From Saprospiraceae bacterium (GTDB lineage: Bacteria > Bacteroidota > Bacteroidia > Chitinophagales > Saprospiraceae), in contig JAHDHH010000017.1 in assembly GCA_020631405.1 (NCBI GenBank), forward strand, positions 1-64,000: a stretch of DNA of 64,000 bases, in the 5' to 3' direction. Shown one piece after another: positions 8,302-16,428 of this stretch. Within the stretch, counting starts at the first letter, position 1, and each line of letters begins with the position of its first letter. Both the position numbers and the translations under genes were made by a program. Under the pieces are notes generated by a model. That model saw nothing but the letters and a program-made list of their open reading frames with translations. It was not told where the DNA came from and did no database searches.

Positions 8302-10449
8302 ATGGCTAAGAAATCAAAAACACACAATAAGACTAAGACAGAAGTACAGGCTAAACTTACTAGGCCTGCACCAACAAGACTAGAATCTCTGCCACTTCAC
8401 CAATACTATAGTCAGATAAAGTGGGCATTGGTTGCCTTAGCTGCAGTATATGTTTTATACGTACTATGGGGCTTGCTTTCTCCCTATACTTGGGATGATG
8501 ATTGTCCTAATCGATATTATCATACTCTTGAGGCTTGGACTAATCCTAACCACTTAATCAGTATGTGGAACCGTCCACTTTGGGTATGGCTGTTCTTTTT
8601 TCCGGCCAAGCTGGGGACATTTATTGTGCCCATTATTATGTCATTCATATCTGTACTAGCTGGTTTCTATTGCTACAAAAGTGCTATCAAGTTGGATCTT
8701 AAGTACCCACTATTGGCAGGGGTATTTCTCTTGTTGCAACCATACTTTATGGGTGTTGGTAGAGATGCCATGACAGAGCCATTAGCTGCATGTATTATTG
8801 TAGCAGGAGTCTATCTGTATTTGTCTAAGCGCTATTTGCCATTTGTGCTCATTGGGTCTTTGCTCCCTTTGGCTCGTGCAGAGTTGGTGATTTTATTGGG
8901 CTTATGGGCAGTTGGTCTTATCATTCATAAACAGTGGAAGTATATCCCTTTGCTAGGATTGGGAGTATTACTTTGGTCATTGTTAGCCCTTGTTATTAAA
9001 GGAGATTTTTTCTATATTCTCAATGAAACCTTGTTTAAAGAAACTGGCGAAAATAGATACGGGAATAGCGAATTCACTACATATCTCTCAAGGTACTTTT
9101 ATGTCATAGGGCCTGTCGTGTTTTATTACTTCATCATAGGCTTACTAGCTTCAATTAAGCTAAAAAGAATCGACCTGATGGTGTTCACGCAATTTGTTGT
9201 TGGGTTTGCCATCTACACTCTATTTGCTTGGAAGATTAATCTTGGTCACTCAGCAGCATTCCTAAGAAATCTCATTCCACTATCACCACTAGTAGCCATA
9301 ATAGCTCTGGTTGGATTTAATTATTTGATTGATGTAATACAAACCAAAGAACAAAGAGTATTAGCCTCGGTCTTAGCTATACTTCCGATGGTCCTTACTG
9401 CTGTATTTTTTAGAAATAAAATTGCTTCTCATCATAAGATAGTTGAAATGTTTGATCCCTTTAACTTGCCGATAGTCTTAGGATTGGGTTTGTTAACTCT
9501 AGCGTTGTTGTATATACCAAACAAAGTGAAATTTGCTTCTTTTGGGGTCAAAGCTTTAGCTATAGTCTCCCCCCTCTTATTGATGTCTCATACATTGATT
9601 ACAGAGCCACCTGCAATGAATAGTACTGCAGAACGGATTGCTATTAAGAGGACTTCGGACATACTCACCCAGACTTCTAAGATGGACAGAGATATATATT
9701 GTAATCACACATTTTTCTATTGGGCTGGAGCTATTGATAAGACTAAAGAGCAATTCAAAGTCTTGAATACTAAGAATTTGTCCGACGCGAAAATAGGTAG
9801 CATTGTGATTTGGGAGACCCATTATTCTAATCGATTAGAAGGTGATGTCCAGCTAGCTTCTCTAACTACTAATAGACAGGATTACCTTGAACTCTACAGG
9901 GTAATCGATAAGAAGAATTCGTTTCAAGTCTATGTGTTTGAAAAGATTAACTCAGGTGCAAATAGGCTGAGTCTCATGAATGATTTTATCGCAGAGGTGC
10001 CTGGTGCAAGTGAGCCAATAGTGAGAAGAGCTGTGCAATATGTTAATGAAAACAGGGTGTCAGATGCCTTAGAAGATTTAAATTTTGCTATTTCAGTTGA
10101 TCCAGAAAATGCCATGACATACTATGAGAAGGGTAACTTATATCAAAGGGTGAGCAATAACGAAGAGGCATTGAAGTGGTATGACAAGGCTATTGAACAA
10201 AATAAAAAATTGATTGCAGCCTATACAAGTAAAGCTATTGTGTTTTATCAACAGGCACAATATCAAGAGTCGATCACACAACTCAATATCTGTGTCAAAG
10301 AAAGCCCTGGATATGGTTTAGCTTATTATTACCTAGGGCTCAATTATCTAGCCTTAGATCAAAAGCAAAACGCCTGTAATAATCTAAGTAAGGCCCAACA
10401 ACTTGGACAGCAAGAGGCTAAGGATTTAATTGCGAAGCATTGTAAGTAG
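8302..10449 (+). CDS. Polytopic membrane protein with C-terminal TPR repeats (GT-C glycosyltransferase-like)
   Basis: About 715 aa. After a basic N-terminus there are roughly ten to twelve hydrophobic segments between residues 40 and 440. The first extracytoplasmic loop carries an acidic cluster (YTWDDDCPNRYY), the position of the catalytic Asp in GT-C mannosyl/arabinosyl-transferases. The C-terminal ~170 aa form about three TPR units (ALEDLNFAISVDPENAMTYYEKGNLYQ, EEALKWYDKAIEQNK.., ..YQESITQLNICVKESPGYGLAYYYLGLNYL). A sugar transferase acting on secreted substrates is plausible but not shown. Its stop abuts the stop of the convergent DUF3667 gene with no gap. Confidence 0.75.
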   Translation: MAKKSKTHNKTKTEVQAKLTRPAPTRLESLPLHQYYSQIKWALVALAAVYVLYVLWGLLSPYTWDDDCPNRYYHTLEAWTNPNHLISMWNRPLWVWLFFFPAKLGTFIVPIIMSFISVLAGFYCYKSAIKLDLKYPLLAGVFLLLQPYFMGVGRDAMTEPLAACIIVAGVYLYLSKRYLPFVLIGSLLPLARAELVILLGLWAVGLIIHKQWKYIPLLGLGVLLWSLLALVIKGDFFYILNETLFKETGENRYGNSEFTTYLSRYFYVIGPVVFYYFIIGLLASIKLKRIDLMVFTQFVVGFAIYTLFAWKINLGHSAAFLRNLIPLSPLVAIIALVGFNYLIDVIQTKEQRVLASVLAILPMVLTAVFFRNKIASHHKIVEMFDPFNLPIVLGLGLLTLALLYIPNKVKFASFGVKALAIVSPLLLMSHTLITEPPAMNSTAERIAIKRTSDILTQTSKMDRDIYCNHTFFYWAGAIDKTKEQFKVLNTKNLSDAKIGSIVIWETHYSNRLEGDVQLASLTTNRQDYLELYRVIDKKNSFQVYVFEKINSGANRLSLMNDFIAEVPGASEPIVRRAVQYVNENRVSDALEDLNFAISVDPENAMTYYEKGNLYQRVSNNEEALKWYDKAIEQNKKLIAAYTSKAIVFYQQAQYQESITQLNICVKESPGYGLAYYYLGLNYLALDQKQNACNNLSKAQQLGQQEAKDLIAKHCK

Positions 10450-11466
10450 CTAAAAGATATAGAAAGAAAGAATTGATGTGGCAAAGAACATTAATAGCAA
10501 TATGATACTATATAGTATGAGACTCAGACACCATTTGATCCATGTTGTGAATGCCTTTTGCAAGTATACGGTCTTAAGTCCCAAATACAAGTAAACCAGT
10601 CCAGCTGGAATCAAAATAGCAGCTACAACACCGCTTGCTAAACCAATGAATAATGCATTAAGTAGTAACAAAATTGCTGAGAGTAAGAGCATTCGTGTAT
10701 GCCCGATTATGTGAAATACAATATGCTCCGCAAAATGGTAGTTCCGATAGAATAATTTGAAGAAGAGGGATAGTAATAGAATCGTACTAATAATTACCCA
10801 AGTGCCATTTCCAATAATATGACGTATTGACTCACTTGGGCTATGGATGAATCGCTTTCCTTGAATGATGGTGAGCTGGGTAAGTCTATCGTCTATCTCA
10901 TATTGCTCAATAAGTTCCTCTGGTGTAGAGGTAAAAAATTCTATGGTATTGAATCCTGAATTAATATTTCCAATCTGAATGATACTTTCATCAAAATAGA
11001 TACTGTCAGTTGGAGAAAGAGCTTCTGTGATAATATTGCATCTCAGGTCATAGCTAAGTTCCTCATTCAAGTTGTTGGCCATCGCAAAACTATCAAGCTT
11101 TTCAACTATGATTGAATTGTTGATGGTATTCGTTACTTTATTTGTGATATCCTTGCTTTTGTCAATGGTGTCATTCAGTAAGAAGAAGAGCACGGTAAAG
11201 AATAGTGCAAGAACTATCAAAAACATCCTGATTGGGTTATAGTATCGGATTCTCTTTCCTGCTATGTAGCTGAGGGTGAGTTTGCCTGGTACAAAAAGAT
11301 CTCTGATAGTCTGAAATAGCTTGGACTCTAAGTTGAATAGGTTAGAAAGAAAGTCCTTGACTAGAGACCAAACACTGAGTCTAGGTTGTTTGGTAGCTTG
11401 CCCACAAGAGCTACAGAAAGTATCTGTAATATGGATCGTTGAATTGCAATTGAGGCAGTATGTCAT
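10450..11466 (-). CDS. DUF3667 membrane protein with N-terminal zinc ribbon
   Basis: A 338-aa protein. It begins with a zinc-ribbon pattern (CLNCNSTI.. then CSSCGQATKQP) and continues with the DUF3667 core, FLSNLFNLESKLFQTIRDLF then PGKLTLSYIAGKRIRYYNP. One membrane helix follows (FLIVLALFFTVLFFLL), then a soluble insert of about 100 aa, and about four C-terminal helices. The family is common in Bacteroidota and of unknown function. It is transcribed alone, convergent with the TPR gene. Confidence 0.8.
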   Translation of the reverse strand: MTYCLNCNSTIHITDTFCSSCGQATKQPRLSVWSLVKDFLSNLFNLESKLFQTIRDLFVPGKLTLSYIAGKRIRYYNPIRMFLIVLALFFTVLFFLLNDTIDKSKDITNKVTNTINNSIIVEKLDSFAMANNLNEELSYDLRCNIITEALSPTDSIYFDESIIQIGNINSGFNTIEFFTSTPEELIEQYEIDDRLTQLTIIQGKRFIHSPSESIRHIIGNGTWVIISTILLLSLFFKLFYRNYHFAEHIVFHIIGHTRMLLLSAILLLLNALFIGLASGVVAAILIPAGLVYLYLGLKTVYLQKAFTTWIKWCLSLILYSIILLLMFFATSILSFYIF

Positions 11467-11629
11467 TGAGTTGAGTTATGGTCAACATGACTAAGTTAAT
11501 CCTTTACCTCTTTATTTTTCAGTATCTGATTATAATAAACCGCTTTTGCTAAGAGTTATATCTCCCAAATTCTCGCCTATAAGTCCAAGAAGATTAACTA
11601 TTTACTCACTACTTCAAAATCTTCTTATT

Positions 11630-12118
11630 ATGACATTACCTAATATCTTATTATCAAGCTGTATTGTATTATTCGTTGTTGGCTGTCAATCCGTTGAATT
11701 GAATCAAAGCCTACCTTTTGACCAAGTAGAGGAGGAGCTTTGGGTGTATTTTGAATCATTCGAGCAAGAGGCTTTAGCAAGAGGGATTTCTATAAACCTC
11801 AATGACTTAGACCTCTCTGGTGAGGTAGAAAGCATTACTCAAGATGGAGTTGCAGGCAGTTGTCAATACGGAAGTCATATTACTAATCACATCACCATAG
11901 ACCAGGAGTTTTGGAACAATGCTTCTGACAACCATAGAGAATATGTAGTCTATCATGAACTTGGCCACTGTGTACTTCTTAGAGACCATGACGAGAGTAC
12001 AGATACTGATGGCAATTGTCTGAGTGTGATGGCTAGCGGTACTGGTGATTGTGTAGCTAGATATGGTCCTGCTAATCGAGATCAGATGTTGGATGAATTG
12101 TTTCTAAGTGATGATTAG
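11630..12118 (+). CDS. Zincin-like lipoprotein (putative metallopeptidase)
   Basis: About 162 aa from ATG 11630. The signal peptide ends in a lipobox VVGC, predicting an acylated cysteine near residue 19. The body carries YHELGHCVLLRDHD, giving HExxH with a third histidine seven residues after the second (HExxHx6H, one longer than the metzincin spacing), and a later LSVMASG that could act as a Met-turn. An upstream TTG at 11546 opens a longer frame, but the lipoprotein signal fits ATG 11630. Short zincin-like lipoproteins of this kind occur in Bacteroidota; substrate and activity are unknown. Convergent with the sulfotransferase, 6 nt apart. Confidence 0.65.
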   Translation: MTLPNILLSSCIVLFVVGCQSVELNQSLPFDQVEEELWVYFESFEQEALARGISINLNDLDLSGEVESITQDGVAGSCQYGSHITNHITIDQEFWNNASDNHREYVVYHELGHCVLLRDHDESTDTDGNCLSVMASGTGDCVARYGPANRDQMLDELFLSDD

Positions 12119-12124
12119 GCTTTG

Positions 12125-12877
12125 TTAAAGAGCAGGTAGATTGGCTGTCCTAGCCTGAAAGACTGACAGGGCATGTTCATAGACAAAGTCATCAATGTAG
12201 GTTTGCTTGTTGACTTTCTCAGCTATATTAGAAAGGTCCAGAGTGTTGTAGGCTCCTTTGTTTTCGTTCTTGATGGTGATTGACCAGTTGTCATTTGCTT
12301 CAAGCCATTGTAGTGACTTGTTGTAGTGTTCTGTGATTCCTACGAAGTAAAGATTGTCGATGATATGCTCAACTTGTTTTCTATTGTCTCGCTTGAGAGA
12401 GTAGCCTAGTAACCGTGCTTGTTGACTACCCAAGAGTGTGATCATTTGCTCATAGATATCTTCTAAGCTAGTATGTTTGTGCTTGTCTGATCTGAGCTTG
12501 AGGTGGACTATATTTGAGAGAATCCTAGCACGAGGCTCTCTGAAAAAGCAGTAGGTTTTCGCATCTGGCCAAATGGACTTGCCGAATCCAATGGTAAAAT
12601 GCCCAAGTAGCCAAGCCTTGTCTTTGGTGAGTAGTTTGTCCGGCTTCGCCTTAAGAGTAGCATTGTCTATATATCCGGACCCATTGACAACTATACGTTG
12701 GTAGTAATTTGGATAGATGCATTTCTGGCCAAAATTATCATAGAGTAAGTGTGTAAAACTTGTACCTGCCGTCTTAGGTATATGGACGAAGATGTGTTTG
12801 TCATTGCCCTTGTACTGCGACCCGAAGCACTGTTCTGTGAGTAATTTGATTAGATATTTAGAATTATTGAAATTCAA
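12125..12877 (-). CDS. Sulfotransferase family 2 protein (intact copy)
   Basis: A 250-aa PAPS-dependent sulfotransferase-like protein. The 5'-phosphosulfate loop is VHIPKTAGTSF (residues 31-41) and the 3'-phosphate-binding segment is FFREPRARILSN. Such proteins transfer sulfate to carbohydrates; the acceptor here is unknown. There is no ATG: the frame starts at TTG 12877, directly after an in-frame TAA, and the paralog next to it uses a TTG in the same sequence context. It is the downstream member of a tandem duplication and the last gene of a minus-strand run starting at 14653. Confidence 0.8.
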   Translation of the reverse strand: MNFNNSKYLIKLLTEQCFGSQYKGNDKHIFVHIPKTAGTSFTHLLYDNFGQKCIYPNYYQRIVVNGSGYIDNATLKAKPDKLLTKDKAWLLGHFTIGFGKSIWPDAKTYCFFREPRARILSNIVHLKLRSDKHKHTSLEDIYEQMITLLGSQQARLLGYSLKRDNRKQVEHIIDNLYFVGITEHYNKSLQWLEANDNWSITIKNENKGAYNTLDLSNIAEKVNKQTYIDDFVYEHALSVFQARTANLPAL

Positions 12878-12931
12878 CGCTTAGATTTTCATGTAAATAT
12901 TGAACACTAATTGACAATAACCAACGATTAG

Positions 12932-13687
12932 CTAAATTTCGTGGATGTTGGACATCCTTCGGTGGAACTCCTCAAGGGCATAATCGTAGACAAACTTATC
13001 AATTGGCTGTTCTTGTTCTATAAGCTCCAGAAGATGCTTGACCTCATCACTTGAGTACGCCGCGACATTCTTGATAGTATGTGATTTTTCTGGGTTCCAT
13101 CCTTCATGTTTGACTAGCCAACTAATGGACTGCTCGTAGAGTTCTGTAATGCCAATAAAGTGAAGTGACTTAATCACCTGTCTTGCTTGCATCTGGTTGT
13201 CTTTGGTAGGATAATAACCCATAAACCTGGCCTGGGCTGATGTCATATGCTCCTTCCTTGCTTGGTATATCTCCTCTAAAGTTGAGGACTTATAGAGACT
13301 ATTGTGTAGGCTGTGATGGATGATGTTAGAGATCACTCGTTGTGTAGGATGCCTAAAGAACGAATAATAGTGAGCCTCTGGCCAAATCTGCTTCATCATT
13401 CCAATAGGGTAGTGACCTATCATCCAAGTCTTGTTACTTAGCAGTGATTCGGCACTGGCTCTCAGGTGATGAATGTCTAAGTAAGTACCATGATTGAGCT
13501 TTTGCAATTCATAGGCATTAGGATAGATTTCTCTTTGACGATAGTTGTTATATATCGCATGGACAAAGCTAGTCCCAGCAGTCTTAGGTATGTGTACGAA
13601 TGCACATTATTTGTCCGACCTAGGCGCTTGGTCGAGAACCTGCTCTTTAGCTAGCTTAATCAGATAGCGTAAGTCATGATAGTCCAA
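12932..13687 (-). pseudogene. Sulfotransferase family 2 paralog interrupted by an in-frame TAA
   Basis: Read from TTG 13687, codons 1-26 align with the neighbouring copy (RYLIKLAKEQ versus KYLIKLLTEQ). Codon 27 is TAA (13607-13609 on the forward strand). The frame then continues without shift through AFVHIPKTAGTSFVH, at the same residue numbers as the intact copy, and on to the end at 12932. A TTG at 13507 gives a 191-aa frame, but it would lack the phosphosulfate loop. A nonsense mutation in an otherwise intact gene is therefore likely; a sequencing error or recoding cannot be excluded. It starts 3 nt after the stop of the DUF1801 gene. Confidence 0.75.
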
Positions 13688-13690
13688 TGC

Positions 13691-14143
13691 TTAGGTTTTG
13701 ATATGTCCTTCGTACAGTTTGACGTAGCTCTCCACGGTGAATTTTTTCATTACTTCTCCAATCAGATCATATGGAATGTCATTCATTCTTTTGAATCTGA
13801 CACAGCTCTTTCCCATATTGAGCTTGTATTTGCTCACCTTTGCATATTCTTCAACAAACCAATCATAGATTTCTGGGTCAGCATATAGTCCCATATTGTA
13901 GAACCCAATATGGCCTTTTTGGTTAGCAAGGTTGGCAAAAGGTAATGGAAGTTTTGGGTCGCAGTGATAGCCATCAGCGTAGAGACTGTGAGGCACCACA
14001 TATCCTAGCATCCCATAGTTCATGCACTCTTCAAAGCCTTGGCTTAAGTTTGTTGTGATGGTTTTTCTGAGAGTAGTGAACGCCTCTATTCTGTCTTCTG
14101 GCACATTAGCAATGCACTCCTCTATAGTTGTAGGTTTAGACAT
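13691..14143 (-). CDS. DUF1801 family protein
   Basis: A 150-aa cytoplasmic protein of the DUF1801/YdhG-like family, recognisable by the start TIEECIANVPEDRIEAFTTL, the central ECMNYGMLGY and a C-terminal GKSCVRFKRMNDIPYDLI. Family function is not established; the fold is related to iron-chaperone frataxin-like and YdeI-type proteins. It begins 6 nt after the lipoprotein gene and ends 3 nt before the TTG of the sulfotransferase pseudogene, so the four genes from 14653 to 12125 form one likely transcript. Confidence 0.8.
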   Translation of the reverse strand: MSKPTTIEECIANVPEDRIEAFTTLRKTITTNLSQGFEECMNYGMLGYVVPHSLYADGYHCDPKLPLPFANLANQKGHIGFYNMGLYADPEIYDWFVEEYAKVSKYKLNMGKSCVRFKRMNDIPYDLIGEVMKKFTVESYVKLYEGHIKT

Positions 14144-14149
14144 GGTTGC

Positions 14150-14653
14150 TTATTTTTCATGTTCTTCGATGACTTCCTTAAGGTCTTTTGCAAAATCCTC
14201 GATATCATCCTTTAAGCCCTTGAAGATATTTTTGAATTCTTCACTTTTCAATTTTTCTGACACTTTTTTTAGTTCTTGCTCTACAATGGATAGTGAAGAT
14301 TCTAGCTCGTGCTCTATGAATTTTGAAATATCATCTCCACTTTCTCTGATAATAGAAAGAAAGTCGCCCTTGTATTTTAGAGTATAGTAAGTGATGGTAG
14401 ATTCCCAATATTGTTCCTTTTCACTTGGCGAAAAGTCATCTTTGAATTGTTCATAACACTCCTTGGCGTATTGCTCAAATGTAGCATCATGTTGCTTCCA
14501 GTCATTAGCAGAGAAGTCTTCAGAATCATGCTCTATCATCTCAACAAAGTCAGCGTAAGATGATAGGTAACTCTCTTTGGTAAGACAGTAGAACTGACTG
14601 CACGAAGCTATGCTAAGTGCCGATACGAGGAAGAAAAGAGGCAGGTGTTTCAT
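14150..14653 (-). CDS. Small helical lipoprotein (DUF6565-like)
   Basis: A 167-aa predicted lipoprotein. The signal sequence KHLPLFFLVSALSIASC places the acylated cysteine at residue 18 or 19. The mature part is strongly charged and helical: a YADFVEMIEHDSEDFSANDW..YAKECYEQFKDDFSP segment reminiscent of the Bacteroidota DUF6565 family, then a long coiled-coil-like C-terminus rich in Glu and Lys. Function unknown. First gene of the minus-strand run that continues into DUF1801 and the sulfotransferases. Confidence 0.65.
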   Translation of the reverse strand: MKHLPLFFLVSALSIASCSQFYCLTKESYLSSYADFVEMIEHDSEDFSANDWKQHDATFEQYAKECYEQFKDDFSPSEKEQYWESTITYYTLKYKGDFLSIIRESGDDISKFIEHELESSLSIVEQELKKVSEKLKSEEFKNIFKGLKDDIEDFAKDLKEVIEEHEK

Positions 14654-14776
14654 ATTGTGACATGTTGTTTGACAGTGTTATAACTCTTTATTGATAAAAA
14701 TAAATGCATTGAATAGATGAAATGGCAGACCTGGTTCACCAAATACTCTGTAATTTCGACCAAAGAAGACAACAAC

Positions 14777-15193
14777 ATGATTCAGCGAGATATCATAAAA
14801 GATCAATTAGAGCAGCTCAGTAGAGTCTTAGCAAGCATCTTAGGTAAGATGATAGGCATAGATGGAGGCCCTGATCCTGCACTCATAGTAAGTATGAAAG
14901 CAGAAATTGAGCAAGAGTTGAATTTAGACCTGGATGAGCTTGTGTTACTTGATGATGTGGCTCTGTTGCTAGAACTAGAGCATAGGCATTTTGCATCACA
15001 GCAATACTTCCTCCTTGCCCGAGTCATAGAGACTTTAGCTGATAAGTCAACAGAGCAAGAAAGGCAGCAGACCTTGTTGCAAAAAGCCTTGCTGCTTGCA
15101 CAGGAATCACTGGATACTTCTGATATCTACGATTTTGAGAAGGTGGAGTGCTATGCCCTCTTAGAAGAGAAGGTCAATAAGTTTTCCAATTAG
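14777..15193 (+). CDS. Small helical protein, DUF6483-like
   Basis: About 138 aa from ATG 14777. An ATG at 14717 adds 20 residues that look unlike a domain start, so the shorter form is preferred but not certain. The N-terminal IQRDIIKDQLEQLSRVLASIL resembles DUF6483 proteins, cytoplasmic helical proteins of unknown function. The rest is Leu/Glu-rich and helical (LLLELEHRHFASQQYFLLARVIETLA), possibly TPR-like. Its stop abuts the stop of the convergent Lrp/AsnC regulator. Confidence 0.55.
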   Translation: MIQRDIIKDQLEQLSRVLASILGKMIGIDGGPDPALIVSMKAEIEQELNLDLDELVLLDDVALLLELEHRHFASQQYFLLARVIETLADKSTEQERQQTLLQKALLLAQESLDTSDIYDFEKVECYALLEEKVNKFSN

Positions 15194-15658
15194 TTAATTG
15201 CCCACTGTCATGGGTCTTCTAAAAGAAGTCTCAAAGGCAAAGGTGGTGTTGGTACCTTCTACCCCTTTGATGGTCTGTATCTTATCATAGATGACATCTC
15301 GGAGATGTGTGTTGTTAGTAGCATAGATTCTCACGATTAAGGCATAGCGACCTGCGATGTTTGTGCATTCAACTATTTCGGGTATTTTTTCCAGTGCTTT
15401 GATGACATTCCCAATGAATCTTGGATTCTCTATCATGATTTGTGTGAATGCAGAGGTTTGGTATCCAAGAATCTCTGCATCTAGCTGGTAGATAGGTTGC
15501 TGCAATACTCCCGAATCATTCAACTTTTTTATCCGTTGATGCACTAGCGAATTCGATACATTAAACTGTTCAGCTAGAGCTGAGAAAGCAATCCTCGCAT
15601 TCAATGATAATTCTTTCAGAATTCTGAGGTCTAATGCGTCAAATTTATTTTCAATCAT
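15194..15658 (-). CDS. Lrp/AsnC family transcriptional regulator
   Basis: A 154-aa DNA-binding protein. The N-terminal winged helix-turn-helix is seen at residues 8-55 (LDLRILKELSLNARIAFSALAEQFNVS then VHQRIKKLNDSGVL). The C-terminal RAM/ACT-like ligand domain follows (PRFIGNVIKALEKIPEIVECTNIAGRYALIVRIYA). These regulators respond to amino acids. It is divergent from marC, which carries its own promoter in the shared 142-nt intergenic space and is a candidate target by position only. Confidence 0.9.
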   Translation of the reverse strand: MIENKFDALDLRILKELSLNARIAFSALAEQFNVSNSLVHQRIKKLNDSGVLQQPIYQLDAEILGYQTSAFTQIMIENPRFIGNVIKALEKIPEIVECTNIAGRYALIVRIYATNNTHLRDVIYDKIQTIKGVEGTNTTFAFETSFRRPMTVGN

Positions 15659-15752
15659 ATTATTTGGAATCTAAAAAGTCAAATTGACATAAAAGTACAA
15701 TGTTTAGAATTAATTAACAAGTAAGTAGTGGCTATTAAGGTAAATAACGTCT

Positions 15753-15760
15753 TAATTTTG
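15753..15760 (+). promoter_or_regulatory. -7 element upstream of marC
   Basis: TAATTTTG matches TAnnTTTG, 40 nt before the marC ATG. No TTG is present at the usual -33 distance, so the promoter may be weak or activator-dependent. Confidence 0.45.
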
Positions 15761-15800
15761 TGATATTATTAAATATTGTTAAATATAAAAGGATTCGCAT

Positions 15801-16370
15801 ATGTTAATGGTTAAAGCTTTGGTTTCGGTTACACTGGTGCTTTTTTCAGTGATTGATATACCTGGTTCACTCCCAGTAATAATTAATATGAAGCGTCAAG
15901 GTGTAGTGATTAATGCACTGATGGCAACATTGATTGCAGGTGTTTTGATGATTGCATTTTTGTTTTTTGGCAACTCGATTCTTGGGTTGTTTGGCATAGA
16001 GATTTCTTCATTTGCCCTTGCTGGATCACTTATCATATTTTTTATAGGATTAGAAATGACTCTTGGCATCAGGTTTTTCCGAGATATGGATCAAGAAGGG
16101 AGCGAAGGGACTATTGTGCCTATTGCCTTTCCACTGCTCGCTGGAGCAGGTACGTTGACTACTATCATTTCTCTAAAGTCTGAGTTTTCAAGTATGCCAA
16201 TTATTGGTGGTATTCTTATCAACCTTCTTATTGTATACATCGTGCTCAATTCTACGGCTTGGTTGTCAAGAAAAATATCTAACAAGACCCTTGATAGCTT
16301 AAGAAAGATATTTGGGATACTCTTGATAGCTATTGCGATTCAGATGTTCAAGGCAAATATTTCATTGTAG
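15801..16370 (+). CDS. MarC family inner-membrane protein
   Basis: A 189-aa protein with about six transmembrane helices. MarC/UPF0056 landmarks are present: a first helix ending FSVIDIPGSLPVIINM, the LAGSLIIFFIGLEM segment, and PIAFPLLAGAGTLTTIISL. Family members were once linked to multiple antibiotic resistance, but no transport function has been proven. An alternative start at the third codon (also ATG) is possible. The FkbM gene starts 58 nt downstream. Confidence 0.9.
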   Translation: MLMVKALVSVTLVLFSVIDIPGSLPVIINMKRQGVVINALMATLIAGVLMIAFLFFGNSILGLFGIEISSFALAGSLIIFFIGLEMTLGIRFFRDMDQEGSEGTIVPIAFPLLAGAGTLTTIISLKSEFSSMPIIGGILINLLIVYIVLNSTAWLSRKISNKTLDSLRKIFGILLIAIAIQMFKANISL

Positions 16371-16428
16371 TCGTTGATATATTTCTAATTACTTCCGATA
16401 AGTTATTGCAGTATATGTATTTTTGGGG

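Noticed and set aside
13505-13507. TTG 13507 as the start of a functional 191-aa sulfotransferase
   Set aside because: The product would lack the phosphosulfate-binding loop, which is present in the same frame upstream behind a single stop codon.
14717-14776. Twenty extra N-terminal residues for the DUF6483-like protein
   Set aside because: They do not resemble a signal peptide or domain start; the similarity begins at the ATG of 14777.
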